A stretch of 64,000 nt of DNA from Bacillota bacterium (GTDB lineage: Bacteria > Bacillota > UBA4882 > UBA8346). The notes under the pieces were generated by a model. The model was not told where the DNA came from. It saw only the letters and a list, made by a program, of their open reading frames with translations, and did not search any database. Below, one piece after another: positions 8,222-17,451 of the stretch (within the stretch, counting starts at the first letter, position 1; each line of letters starts with the position of its first letter). The translations under genes were made by a program, and so were the position numbers. The stretch covers positions 62,001-126,000 of the forward strand of contig JAEYPR010000002.1 in the NCBI GenBank assembly GCA_023410535.1, written 5' to 3'.

Positions 8222-9625
8222 TTGCTGCAAAAGGTCAAGCAGACCATTAACCGCTATGGACTGTTCGAACCGGGTGAACGGGTGATCGTGGGGTTTTCAG
8301 GCGGCGTCGATTCATTGACTCTGCTGCATATCTTACGTTCGTTAACCGAATGGCGGCTCGAACTTTGGGCAGTATATATCAATCATTCGCTTCGTCCGAC
8401 GGAAAATCTGCGTGAAACGGCACTTTTACATCAAGTGGGCGCTGACTGGGGCGTCCGGACGCGGGAAGTAGTGATCGACATCCCAGCGCGACTCCGTGAA
8501 AAACCCCAATCCTTGCAATTGTTAGCCCGGGAGGAGCGCTACCGCATCTTCAGCGAGATTCGACAGGAGATCGGCGCCACCAAGGTGGCGTTGGCCCATC
8601 ACCGCGATGATCAAGTAGAAACCGTACTATATCGAGTGATTCGTGGAACCGGTTTGGAAGGATTGGCGGGAATTCCGGTGGCCCGTGACGGCATTTATAT
8701 CCGGCCGCTAATGGAAGTGTCACGTCCGGAGATATTAGCGTATGCCAAAGAACACCGGTTGGAATGGGAAGAAGACTCGTCCAACCATAAAACAGTCTAC
8801 CGGCGGAACCGGCTCCGGTTGCAATTATTGCCGGAGTTGGAGCGGGAGTATAACCCGCGCGTCAGACAAGCAATCGCGCGTTTAGCGAACCTAGCGGTTG
8901 AACACCGCTCCTACATCGAATTGGAAATTGCCAGTCGCCTACCGCTTTTGATGGTCCGAGAGCAGGAACGGGTGGGAATCAGGTTGGCGCCATTCCGGGA
9001 AACGCATTCGTATCTCCAATATTATCTGTTGAAACAGCTTGCGGAGATCGCCCAGCCGAATTGCCGGCTCGAATCGGTGACCCTGTTGCGTCTCCGGGAC
9101 CGCCTCAATAGCGGAGGAGCCGAATTAAAATCGGTGGACTTAGCGAAAGGGCTTTCCGCATATTATGAGAACGGCGTTGTGTATTTTGGAGCTCGCCCAA
9201 CGTCGCCTCTGCGGTTTTTCCGGCAGCAGCCGATTATAGCGGTTGCCGCGCCAGGGCGGACTTGTTTGCCTGAGTTTGAGAAGGAGTTAATGATCGAACC
9301 CGGTAAAATTCCGGATGTCTGGAATAAAATGAAACGAACCGAGATTTTTGTCGATCCGGCAAAACTTCAATTACCGTTGGCCGTACGGTATTGGAAACCA
9401 GGCGATCGTTTCCAGCCACTGGGGGCTGCGGGAACTCAAAAATTGCAAGATTTTTTTATCAACCAAAAGATTCCTCAAGCCGAGCGGCATCGGATTCCAT
9501 TATTGGTTACGGCCGACGACCGCATTGTTTGGGTGATGGGTTTCCGGCCAGCTGATCATTTTAAAATTACTGATCCCAATAGCCCAGCTTGGCACCTTAC
9601 GGTCCAAACATTAACAAAGGGTTGA
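8222..9625 (+). CDS. tilS: tRNA(Ile)-lysidine synthase
   Basis: TilS attaches lysine to C34 of the CAU-anticodon tRNA-Ile, so that it reads AUA. The PP-loop ATP-binding motif SGGVDS is at residues 26-31, and AHHRDDQVET (the second core motif) and RPLMEVSR follow. The C-terminal third is the TilS-specific substrate domain, with RYWKPGDRFQPLG and KLQDFFINQKIP. Length (467 residues) is normal for the long form of TilS. The start TTG at 8222 is chosen because GAGGTG at 8210-8215 lies 6 bases before it; GTG at 8213 overlaps that site. It precedes ftsH, as in many Bacillota, though ftsH has its own promoter. Confidence 0.95.
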   Translation: MLQKVKQTINRYGLFEPGERVIVGFSGGVDSLTLLHILRSLTEWRLELWAVYINHSLRPTENLRETALLHQVGADWGVRTREVVIDIPARLREKPQSLQLLAREERYRIFSEIRQEIGATKVALAHHRDDQVETVLYRVIRGTGLEGLAGIPVARDGIYIRPLMEVSRPEILAYAKEHRLEWEEDSSNHKTVYRRNRLRLQLLPELEREYNPRVRQAIARLANLAVEHRSYIELEIASRLPLLMVREQERVGIRLAPFRETHSYLQYYLLKQLAEIAQPNCRLESVTLLRLRDRLNSGGAELKSVDLAKGLSAYYENGVVYFGARPTSPLRFFRQQPIIAVAAPGRTCLPEFEKELMIEPGKIPDVWNKMKRTEIFVDPAKLQLPLAVRYWKPGDRFQPLGAAGTQKLQDFFINQKIPQAERHRIPLLVTADDRIVWVMGFRPADHFKITDPNSPAWHLTVQTLTKG

Positions 9626-9654
9626 TTGTAATCATTTTTTTCGTATGATATAAT
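9626..9654 (+). promoter_or_regulatory. ftsH promoter
   Basis: A consensus -10 TATAAT (9649-9654) is preceded by a -35-like TTGTAA (9626-9631) with 17 bases between them. It overlaps the end of tilS and lies about 48 bases before the ftsH start. Confidence 0.65.
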
Positions 9655-9701
9655 ATTTAACATGGCAAAATTGGCTTGTTTTGCCGGAGGGAGGTTTTTC
9701 A

Positions 9702-11552
9702 TTGCTTAGAATTGCTCGGGAAGTTTTACTCTATTTCTTACTTGCCATTCTCTTGCTATTATTCGTGGCCAAATTTATGAACGTAAATAATCCGGTGGAT
9801 AACATCAACTTTGATGAGTTTATTAAACGGGTCGAAGCCGGTAAAATAATTGACGCCAAGATCAATAACAACGATGGTACCATTGACGGGGCGCAGCGAA
9901 GCAACCCCAAGGCAAAGTATCATGTTGAAGGCCCGAATAATCATCCGGAACTCTACTATGATCTATTGCGGACTAAAGGGGTTAAAGTCGCCTTTACCAA
10001 TCCGGGCAACGCGTGGTGGGCCTTTGTTCTACCCAATCTCGGGATGATCGTCATCTTTGTTATTTTTTGGTTCTTCTTGCTCAACCAGATGCAAAACAGC
10101 GGGAATAAGGCGTTATCCTTTGGAAAAAGCCGCGCCCGTTTGCATATGGACGATAAGAATAAAACCACCTTCGATGATGTCGCCGGTGAAGACGAGGCGA
10201 AGGAAGAATTGGTTGAGATTGTTGAATTTTTACGGCAACCGCGCCGGTTTACCGAATTGGGAGCGAAGATCCCCAAGGGAGTGCTGTTGATTGGGCACCC
10301 CGGTACCGGTAAAACCTTGTTGGCGAAGGCTGTCGCCGGCGAAGCCGGTGTTCCGTTCTTCAGCATCAGCGGTTCTGATTTTGTTGAGATGTTTGTGGGT
10401 GTCGGCGCGTCCCGGGTGCGGGACCTGTTTGATCAGGCGAAAAAGAACGCTCCTTGTATCATTTTCGTTGACGAAATTGATGCGGTGGGACGGCAACGTG
10501 GCGCCGGCCTTGGCGGTGGCCACGATGAAAGAGAACAAACCTTAAACCAATTGCTGGTCGAGATGGACGGTTTCGAGGCTAATTCCGGAATCATTATGCT
10601 GGCTGCCACCAACCGTCCGGATGTTTTGGATCCGGCGTTGCTCCGGCCGGGACGGTTTGACCGGCAGGTAACTTTGGATATTCCGGACATTAAGGGCCGG
10701 GAAGATATTTTAAAAGTCCATGCCCGGGGAAAACCATTGGCTCCGGAAGTCGAACTGTCGGTTCTGGCGCGGCAGACGCCTGGTTTTACCGGCGCCGATC
10801 TGGCCAACGTTTTGAACGAAGCGGCTTTGCTTGCGGCGCGCCGCGGTAAAAAGAAGATCTTCATGGAGGATTGCGAGGATGCGATTGAACGCGTCATCGC
10901 CGGTCCAGAGAAGAAAAGCAAGATTATGAGTCAGAAAGAGAAGGATTTGACGGCGTACCACGAAGCCGGCCACGCGTTGGTTGGGCATTATCTGACGACG
11001 GTCGATCCAATTCACAAGATTTCGATTATTCCGCGCGGGGCTGCCGGAGGTTACACGATGGCATTACCGCTGGAGGATAAACATTATAGCACCCGTACCG
11101 AATTGCTTGAGAATGTAGTATTCGCTTTGGGAGGCCGGGCCGCGGAAGTGATCGCGTTAGGCGAGATCAGCACCGGTGCGCGCAACGACCTTGAACGGGC
11201 CACCAAAACCGTCCGGAAGATGATTACTGAATACGGGATGAGCGACGAGTTGGGTTATATGACGTTTGGTCACGGTCATGAAGAAACGGTCTTTCTCGGC
11301 CGGGATTTCTCCCGCGACCAGAATTACAGCGAGGAGATTGCCTCCGCTATCGACCGCGAGATCAAGAAGATTATGGATCAATCCTTCGAGCGGGCCAAAG
11401 CGATTATAAACGAACACCGCGAAGCGCTGGAAAGCATTACGAAAGCGCTGCTCACCGAGGAGACCTTGGAAGGCGAACGGTTCCTCCAGGTGATCGGCGA
11501 AGACCCGAAAGCAACGGAGAACGCTCCGACGGATCAGGTTGATCAGGTTTGA
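9702..11552 (+). CDS. ftsH: ATP-dependent zinc metalloprotease FtsH
   Basis: FtsH is a membrane-anchored AAA+ protease that extracts and degrades misfolded membrane and regulatory proteins. Two transmembrane segments (about residues 5-24 and 108-130) flank a small extracytoplasmic domain. The AAA module has Walker A GHPGTGKT (His in place of the usual first Pro), Walker B IIFVDEIDAVG and the second region of homology (TNRPDVLDPALLRPGRFD). The zinc protease motif is HEAGH near residue 419. Length, 616 residues, is normal. TTG at 9702 sits 7 bases behind GAGGGAGG and gives the expected hydrophobic N-terminus. A strong terminator follows. Confidence 0.97.
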   Translation: MLRIAREVLLYFLLAILLLLFVAKFMNVNNPVDNINFDEFIKRVEAGKIIDAKINNNDGTIDGAQRSNPKAKYHVEGPNNHPELYYDLLRTKGVKVAFTNPGNAWWAFVLPNLGMIVIFVIFWFFLLNQMQNSGNKALSFGKSRARLHMDDKNKTTFDDVAGEDEAKEELVEIVEFLRQPRRFTELGAKIPKGVLLIGHPGTGKTLLAKAVAGEAGVPFFSISGSDFVEMFVGVGASRVRDLFDQAKKNAPCIIFVDEIDAVGRQRGAGLGGGHDEREQTLNQLLVEMDGFEANSGIIMLAATNRPDVLDPALLRPGRFDRQVTLDIPDIKGREDILKVHARGKPLAPEVELSVLARQTPGFTGADLANVLNEAALLAARRGKKKIFMEDCEDAIERVIAGPEKKSKIMSQKEKDLTAYHEAGHALVGHYLTTVDPIHKISIIPRGAAGGYTMALPLEDKHYSTRTELLENVVFALGGRAAEVIALGEISTGARNDLERATKTVRKMITEYGMSDELGYMTFGHGHEETVFLGRDFSRDQNYSEEIASAIDREIKKIMDQSFERAKAIINEHREALESITKALLTEETLEGERFLQVIGEDPKATENAPTDQVDQV

Positions 11553-11567
11553 TATCGGTAAATGAAA

Positions 11568-11605
11568 AGAAAAACGGAACCTTGCGGGTTCCGTTTTTCT
11601 TTTTA
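11568..11605 (+). terminator. ftsH terminator
   Basis: A 12-bp perfect stem (11570-11581 with 11587-11598, AAAAACGGAACC) with loop TTGCG is followed by CTTTTT. It is 17 bases downstream of the ftsH stop. Confidence 0.9.
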
Positions 11606-11666
11606 AAATTGATTTCGCGATCGGGCTGCGTAACGAATTATCGCATCATTGAGGCCTGTCAATTAT

Positions 11667-12965
11667 TTAAATATATTCGATCCTCGCGTGTAATGCCCCG
11701 AGTTTTTTAATCAGGTTCGCATGGCCACGGTGGAGATGTTCCAAACCGGAAACATAACTGATTCCTTTCGCGGCCAAACCGGCGCAAATCAAGGCGGTGA
11801 CTGAACGAATATCCGTCCCTTCAATCTGGGTGCCGGCCAGTTCTTCTCCGCCATAAACCCGGACTTGATTACCGGAGCGAATCAGATTGGCGCCCATTTT
11901 GATCAGATCGGTCAGGTGGGCGAAACGGTCGGGATGAACAATATCCGAAATAATCGATTCTCCCCGGCATTGCGTGGCCAAACTGGTGACCAACGGTTGC
12001 AGGTCGGTGGCGAGTCCCGGATACGGCATCGCCATGGCATGAATGCCGTTGGACATCACCGACTGTTTGACTTCAATGGAATTATCGCTGCCGATTATCA
12101 ACTGCACCCCGGTTTTTTTCAGCAGCGAGATCAAAGCGATATTATGTTCCGGAATACAACGTTTGATCACGCCGGTGCCGCCGGTGATCGCCAGTGCAGT
12201 CAGGAGCGTACCGGCTTCGATCCGGTCCGGAATCGGTTCGTGGACTGCTCCCGATAACGACTCGACGCCGTTGATCTTAATGGTATTGGTGCCGGCGCCG
12301 AAGATTTTCGCGCCCATTTGATTGAGCATGATGGCAACATCGACAATCTCCGGCTCGCAGGCGGCGTTGTAAATGACGGTTTGGCCTTTCGCCAGCGAGG
12401 CGGCGATAATCAAGTTGGCGGTCGCTAAGACGCTCGGAAACCGCAGGAAAACATTGTTGCCGGTTAACGGCAGTTCTTTGGCCTTGGCGTAGATGACGCC
12501 GCCTTTAATATAGGACTCCACTCCCAACTCACCAAGGGCTTCCAAATGAATATCCACCGGACGTTCACCGATTTTATCACCACCGGGCAACGGTAACTCG
12601 ACCTCACCTAAAGTAGTGATCAACGCCCCTAAAAAGACAATGGAAGCCCGGATTTGGGAGGATAATTCCTTGGGGACGATTCCAGTCGTGGCGCGGCCCT
12701 TTACTTTGACCGTGGTCCCCTCGTTGTGGCAAACAGCGCCGACGCCTTTCAGGATCTGACACATGACGGCGATATCGGTAATCTGCGGCACGCGGTGAAG
12801 GGTGACCAGATCCGATGTTAATAAGGTCGCCGCCATTAACGGCAGGGTGGCGTTTTTTGAAGAATCCGTCTCAGCGGTACCGTGCAGCGGGATTCCCCCT
12901 TCAATCGTCAAGCGCTGATGGTGTAGGTGGGTTTCATCGGGGGCAATTCCGAACCGATTCGTCAC
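11667..12965 (-). CDS. murA: UDP-N-acetylglucosamine 1-carboxyvinyltransferase, Asp-loop variant
   Basis: MurA transfers enolpyruvate from PEP to UDP-GlcNAc, the first committed step of peptidoglycan synthesis. The 432-residue protein has the family residues Lys-Asn in SSKNATLP (37-38), RASI near 106, TDLQ and the DIRS and HRG segments of the second half. In the mobile active-site loop, where most MurA enzymes have PGGC, this one reads LPGGDKIGERP with Asp at residue 130. The same Cys-to-Asp substitution is known in mycobacterial and chlamydial MurA, where it makes the enzyme insensitive to fosfomycin. GTG at 12965 follows AGAGAGG. An N-terminal extension of about 15 residues is present. It is monocistronic and converges with ftsH. 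Confidence 0.93.
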   Translation of the reverse strand: MTNRFGIAPDETHLHHQRLTIEGGIPLHGTAETDSSKNATLPLMAATLLTSDLVTLHRVPQITDIAVMCQILKGVGAVCHNEGTTVKVKGRATTGIVPKELSSQIRASIVFLGALITTLGEVELPLPGGDKIGERPVDIHLEALGELGVESYIKGGVIYAKAKELPLTGNNVFLRFPSVLATANLIIAASLAKGQTVIYNAACEPEIVDVAIMLNQMGAKIFGAGTNTIKINGVESLSGAVHEPIPDRIEAGTLLTALAITGGTGVIKRCIPEHNIALISLLKKTGVQLIIGSDNSIEVKQSVMSNGIHAMAMPYPGLATDLQPLVTSLATQCRGESIISDIVHPDRFAHLTDLIKMGANLIRSGNQVRVYGGEELAGTQIEGTDIRSVTALICAGLAAKGISYVSGLEHLHRGHANLIKKLGALHARIEYI

Positions 12966-13137
12966 ATTAAGGCCTCTCTTCTTCCATCAATTGGATGTTT
13001 TTGTACCAGGGGAGTATATTCGGTATTGAAAACCATTTCCCTGCCTTGAAAATTGCGATTCAAAATAAATTTATCAGGCGATCGCCGGCGTTTTTTGTAT
13101 AAAAACTTCCCCGCGGTTGCCGATGAAAATGAGTGCA

Positions 13138-13165
13138 AAAAAAGAGTAACTCTTCGGGAGTTACT
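13138..13165 (-). terminator. nadABC terminator
   Basis: The stem AGTAACTC (13145-13152) with GAGTTACT (13158-13165) has a 5-base loop and, read on the minus strand, is followed by CTTTTTTT. It lies about 22 bases beyond the nadC stop. Confidence 0.85.
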
Positions 13166-13187
13166 TAATGGTTACAGTATATACGGT

Positions 13188-14027
13188 TTATTCGTGAATA
13201 TCCAGGCTGATGTCCAGCGCGCTCACGGAATGGGTGATCGCGCCGCTGGAGATGATATCGATCCCACTTTCAGCCACCGCCCGAATATTATGTTCGTCAA
13301 CATTCCCGGAAGCTTCAACCACCGCCTGATGATTGATGAGTTGAACCATTGCCGCCATTTGCTCCGGGGACATGTTATCGAGCATGATAATATCCGCTCC
13401 GGCGGTTAACGCTTCATGGACTTGGGCTTCGCTCTCAACTTCAACTTCAATGGTCATCGTATGGGGAATGGCGCGGCGGGCGCGTTGAACCGCTGCGGTG
13501 ATGGAGCCGCAGGCGGCGATATGATTATCTTTAATCAGTACGGCATCGGACAGATTGTAGCGGTGGTTGAAACCGCCGCCTTGGCGGACAGCGTATTTTT
13601 CGAGCATCCGTAGTCCGGGAGTGGTCTTGCGCGTGTCGACCAAGCGGACCGCGAGACCGGATAACTGCTGGGTCAGCCGGGCGGTTTTACTGGCAATCCC
13701 CGAAAGACGCTGCAAGAAATTGAGCGCCACCCGTTCGCCGGTCAGGAGCGCTTGGATGGGTCCTTGCACCGTGGCGATTACTGTTCCCGGAGTCACCGCG
13801 GTTCCTTCGGCGACCAGCACCGTAAATACGACGCTGGGATCGACCTGCCGGTACACTTCGGCTGCTACCGTCAGACCGGCGATAACTCCTTCGGCTTTGG
13901 CTAAAAACTCCGCTTGCGAAATTTTTCGGTGACTGGCCGGAAAAAGTACTTCCGAGGTGATGTCGCCGGTGCCGATATCTTCGCTTAACGCCTGACGGAC
14001 AATCTTTTCCAAAAGTATATGGTTCAT
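13188..14027 (-). CDS. nadC: Nicotinate-nucleotide diphosphorylase (carboxylating)
   Basis: NadC joins quinolinate to PRPP and decarboxylates it to nicotinate mononucleotide, completing de novo NAD precursor synthesis. The 279-residue sequence shows the family motifs EDIGTGDIT near residue 15, GERVALNFLQRLSGIAS, VDTRKTTPGLRMLEKYAVRQGGG with substrate-binding Arg and Lys residues, LIKDNHI and EVEVE. The start ATG overlaps the nadB stop by 4 bases and has GGAGG upstream, which points to translational coupling. It is last in the minus-strand nadA-nadB-nadC operon. Confidence 0.97.
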   Translation of the reverse strand: MNHILLEKIVRQALSEDIGTGDITSEVLFPASHRKISQAEFLAKAEGVIAGLTVAAEVYRQVDPSVVFTVLVAEGTAVTPGTVIATVQGPIQALLTGERVALNFLQRLSGIASKTARLTQQLSGLAVRLVDTRKTTPGLRMLEKYAVRQGGGFNHRYNLSDAVLIKDNHIAACGSITAAVQRARRAIPHTMTIEVEVESEAQVHEALTAGADIIMLDNMSPEQMAAMVQLINHQAVVEASGNVDEHNIRAVAESGIDIISSGAITHSVSALDISLDIHE

Positions 14028-15610
14028 TGCTCAACCTCCACGCGATGTTCTTGAAAAACAATATGTTTCCGCCACTGGTTGTCCGGCGCCGGGAAATCGG
14101 AGCGGAAGTGGCCGCCCCGGCTTTCGGTGCGCATCAGCGCGGCCCGGGTCATTAATTTGCCGAGCAGGATCAGGTTTTGCAATTCGAAATAAGCGGGAGT
14201 CAGCGCGCCTTGACCCGCCGGAAAATCCGACAGCAATTGGGCGGCTTTTAATAGTCCTTCCCGGTCGCGGACGATCCCCAAATAGTGATCGGTGATCTGA
14301 TGAAGCTGAGCCAAGTCGGCGTTGATCGCATTAGACGCAGTCAGACATTCCGGATAATGAATCTGAATTTCGGGCGTTGTCGCAGTTGGGTCTGGCAGCG
14401 GCGCGCCATTGCGAAGGTGTTCGGCGATGCGACCGCCAAAAACCAGACCTTCCAGCAGCGAATTGCTGGCCAGACGGTTGGCGCCGTGGATGCCGGTGGA
14501 AGCGACTTCGCCGGCGGCAAACAATCCCGGCAGCGCAGTCCGTCCCCATAAGTCGGTTTGGATACCGCCCATCGCATAATGGGCGGCCGGCGCGACCGGA
14601 ATCGGCTCTTTGGTAATATCCAATCCGTATTTCAGACATTTTACATAAATGTTCGGAAAACGGTTAGTCACAATGGAACTGCCGATCGAAGCCAGATCGA
14701 GATACACACAAGGGCTGCCCGACTTTTCAATTTCGGCAAAGATCGAGCGGGCGACCACATCTCGGGGAGCCAATTCGGCCAAGGCGTGATAATCGGGCAT
14801 GAAACGCTCACCGGAGGAGTTGCGCAAAATAGCGCCTTCACCGCGAACCGCTTCCGAAATTAAAAAAGGCGGTGCGGGCGGCAGGTACAATGCGGTTGGG
14901 TGGAATTGAACAAACTCCAGATCCCGTAAGACCGCTCCGGCGCGATAGGCCAAGGCTGGTCCGTCGCCGGTCGCGATGGCCGGGTTGGTCGTTTTGCCAT
15001 AGAGTTGTCCGGTGCCGCCGGTCGCGAGGATCACCGCACCGCCCAGGAAGAGCCGGAGTTGCTCCCGGTAAAGGGCGACGAGACCGTTGCACTGCCCGGC
15101 GGTCGTCGTCAAAGCGCACGTGAAATGTTCTTCATAGATGGTGATATTGGGGGTTTTTAAGACTTGCTGCACCAATGTTTTGGAGATTTCGCGGCCGGTC
15201 GCGTCGCCGTCGGCATGAAGAATTCGCCGTCGGCTATGGGCGGCCTCCCGCGTTAAAGCGATATCGCCGTCAATCCGATCGAAGGGGACGCCCATTTCAA
15301 TCAAGCGTTCCACGCGCGCCGGGCCTTCATGGACCAAGACCGAGACGGCGGCTAAGTCGCACAGACCGGCGCCGGCCATTACGGTATCTTGGTAATGTAA
15401 TTCCGGCGAGTCCGGTTGGCGGACGGCGGCCGCAATGCCGCCTTGGGCGTAGGTGGTATTGCTCTCGGCCAGATTCGCCTTGGTGAGTAAAATCACCCGG
15501 CCGACCGGTGCCAATTCTAAGGCGATGGTCAACCCGGCGATACCGCTGCCGACGACGATGTAGGGAGCGGTATCATGAATATTGGGAGGTACAGGCGGGC
15601 AGAGATTCAA
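14024..15610 (-). CDS. nadB: L-aspartate oxidase
   Basis: NadB is the FAD enzyme that oxidises L-aspartate to iminoaspartate, which NadA condenses with dihydroxyacetone phosphate. The N-terminal dinucleotide fold is IVVGSGIAGLTIALELA, and family segments NTTYAQGGIAAAV, HADGDATGREI, QFHPTALY, RDVVARSI and HYAMGGIQTD are all present. Length (528 residues) is normal. The start TTG at 15610 has GAGGG a few bases upstream. It sits between nadA and nadC on the minus strand. In anaerobes it uses fumarate or another acceptor rather than oxygen. Confidence 0.96.
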   Translation of the reverse strand: MNLCPPVPPNIHDTAPYIVVGSGIAGLTIALELAPVGRVILLTKANLAESNTTYAQGGIAAAVRQPDSPELHYQDTVMAGAGLCDLAAVSVLVHEGPARVERLIEMGVPFDRIDGDIALTREAAHSRRRILHADGDATGREISKTLVQQVLKTPNITIYEEHFTCALTTTAGQCNGLVALYREQLRLFLGGAVILATGGTGQLYGKTTNPAIATGDGPALAYRAGAVLRDLEFVQFHPTALYLPPAPPFLISEAVRGEGAILRNSSGERFMPDYHALAELAPRDVVARSIFAEIEKSGSPCVYLDLASIGSSIVTNRFPNIYVKCLKYGLDITKEPIPVAPAAHYAMGGIQTDLWGRTALPGLFAAGEVASTGIHGANRLASNSLLEGLVFGGRIAEHLRNGAPLPDPTATTPEIQIHYPECLTASNAINADLAQLHQITDHYLGIVRDREGLLKAAQLLSDFPAGQGALTPAYFELQNLILLGKLMTRAALMRTESRGGHFRSDFPAPDNQWRKHIVFQEHRVEVEQ

Positions 15611-15664
15611 AGCAATCCCTCACATATTGGAAGCCAATGCGGTGGCATTGGGATCAGATTCTTT

Positions 15665-16582
15665 TTAAACATATTCGAGCATCCGGTCGAGCGCGCGCCG
15701 GGCTTTAGCAGCCAGTTCCGGATTAACCGTAATGACGGGCCGTATGGTTTCGAGCGCGGTCCGGATCTTGGGAATAGTGGTCTGCTTCATATTAGGGCAG
15801 ACCAAACCTTGATTCAGCAGGTAAAAGATCTTGTCAGGGTTGGCCTTGCGCAAACCGTGGATAATCCCCATCTCGGTGCCGATGATGAATTTTCCGGCCG
15901 GAGATTGATGGGCGTAGGCCATAATCTGGGCGGTACTGCCGACATAATCGGCGAGTTCGCAAACGCTTGCCTGGCATTCCGGATGGACCAGGACCAACGC
16001 ATCGGGATGCAACTCTTTTGCCTTCAATAAATCGGCTGGTGTCAAACGCTGGTGGGTGATGCAATAGCCCGGCCAAAGGTGAAAGGTTTTTTCCGGAACT
16101 TGCTCCGCTACAAAACGGCCGAGGTTTTGATCGGGTAAAAAGATCAATTCGGTTTCGGGGATGTTCCGGACTAATTTGACGGCATTGGCCGAGGTGCAAC
16201 AATAGTCGCTGACGGCTTTCACCGCAGCGCTGGAGTTAACATAGGCAACCACGGCGGCGTTGGGGAATTTGGCGCGCCAGCGGAGCACTTCGGCGGCGTC
16301 GGCCATATCGGCCATGGGGCAACCGGCGGTTTCGGCCGGGAGCAGCACAGTCTTTTCCGGGGAGAGAATCGCGGCGCTCTCCGCCATAAAATGGACGCCG
16401 CAAAAGACGATCACATCGGAATCGTTATTGGCGGCGGCTTGACTTAAAGCCAGCGAATCTCCGACGATGTCCGCCAAGTCCTGAATGGCGTCGTCTTGGT
16501 AATTATGCGCCAAGATTAGCGCGTTCCGTTCACGGCGTAAACGTTCGATCACTGCCAGGTCAGTAGAATAGTCGATTGCCAC
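15665..16582 (-). CDS. nadA: Quinolinate synthase
   Basis: NadA condenses iminoaspartate and dihydroxyacetone phosphate to quinolinate with a [4Fe-4S] cluster. The likely cluster cysteines lie in FCGVHFMAE, YCCTSANA and LVCPNMK. HNYQDDAIQDLADIVGDSL and EMGIIHGL are further family blocks. The open frame extends to 16684, but the upstream part (rich in Ile, Leu and Phe) does not look like NadA. GTG at 16582, 9 bases behind GGGGA, gives the usual length of about 305 residues. First gene of nadABC. Confidence 0.95.
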   Translation of the reverse strand: MAIDYSTDLAVIERLRRERNALILAHNYQDDAIQDLADIVGDSLALSQAAANNDSDVIVFCGVHFMAESAAILSPEKTVLLPAETAGCPMADMADAAEVLRWRAKFPNAAVVAYVNSSAAVKAVSDYCCTSANAVKLVRNIPETELIFLPDQNLGRFVAEQVPEKTFHLWPGYCITHQRLTPADLLKAKELHPDALVLVHPECQASVCELADYVGSTAQIMAYAHQSPAGKFIIGTEMGIIHGLRKANPDKIFYLLNQGLVCPNMKQTTIPKIRTALETIRPVITVNPELAAKARRALDRMLEYV

Positions 16583-16823
16583 TTGGTTGATCCCCAATCT
16601 TATATTTCGGTAAAGGAGAATTATGGTAAAATTAAGGAAATATGCCGCAATGTTCTCGGTATTCCAAGAAACTGATTGCGACATATTTACATTATCCTCA
16701 TTTTACTTTTGGTTAAAACATTTGTCAACTCTTGCCGGACGGGATTTACTTTTTTGAAAAGATAGGATAAGATTGTATCCGAATAAACGGACGACCCACT
16801 AACCAAAAAATGGGGGTGTTGGC

Positions 16824-17189
16824 TTGACCTCAGCCAAAATGGTCTTAAAAAACATGGTGTTCTACGGATATCACGGCGTTTTCGACGCGGAGCGGGAAAT
16901 CGGGCAACGCATCGAGGTCGATTTGGAACTTAGCGGTGATTTCGATCCCGGCATTCGCCACGACGATTTGGATTCGACCATCAATTATGTGGAAGTTTAC
17001 ACGATCGTTAAAGACATCGTGGAAGATGGCGAATTCAAATTGATGGAGGCGCTGGCCGGCGCCATCCGCGACCAGGTTTGGGACGCGTTTGATCTGGAAA
17101 GCCTGTTGGTGCGGGTCCGAAAACCGTTTCCACCGGTGGGCGGCGTCATGGACGCCTATCAATTTGAATTGTTCAAGCGTCAGACGTAA
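16824..17189 (+). CDS. folB: Dihydroneopterin aldolase
   Basis: FolB cleaves 7,8-dihydroneopterin to 6-hydroxymethyl-dihydropterin and glycolaldehyde in folate synthesis. The 121-residue protein has the diagnostic FYGYHGVFDAEREIGQ (with the conserved Tyr and Glu), the DLDSTINYVEVY block with the pterin-binding Tyr, LMEALAGAI, and the catalytic Lys in VRKPFPPV. Start TTG 16824 follows GGGGGT. No other folate gene is adjacent, so it stands apart from folP and folK. Confidence 0.94.
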   Translation: MTSAKMVLKNMVFYGYHGVFDAEREIGQRIEVDLELSGDFDPGIRHDDLDSTINYVEVYTIVKDIVEDGEFKLMEALAGAIRDQVWDAFDLESLLVRVRKPFPPVGGVMDAYQFELFKRQT

Positions 17190-17334
17190 ACCTTATATTA
17201 AGCACAGCGGGCAGCTATCCTAAGCGGAATCTGACCCGGAAACGTGTGTAGTTAGATTGCTTTGAACCATTGAAAAATATCCGCTTGGAGCTTTCAAAAA
17301 GACCGAGACGGGGGTATTGTTTCCTGATGTTTTT

Positions 17335-17373
17335 AAGGAGCCTTCGCTTTCGCGCAGGCTCTTTTGGTTTTTT
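17335..17373 (+). terminator. Terminator in the panB leader
   Basis: The stem GAGCCT (17338-17343) with AGGCTC (17356-17361) is followed by TTTTGGTTTTTT. It stands 150 bases after folB and 80 bases before panB. It may end the folB transcript, or act as an attenuator for panBCD if a promoter lies in 17190-17330. I found no known riboswitch there. Confidence 0.65.
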
Positions 17374-17451
17374 ACCGGCAAATTTACGTCGGGGGTCATG
17401 TATGGAGTGGGTGGCCAACGGCTAATCATTGAAGCGAAGAGGAGGATCAAC

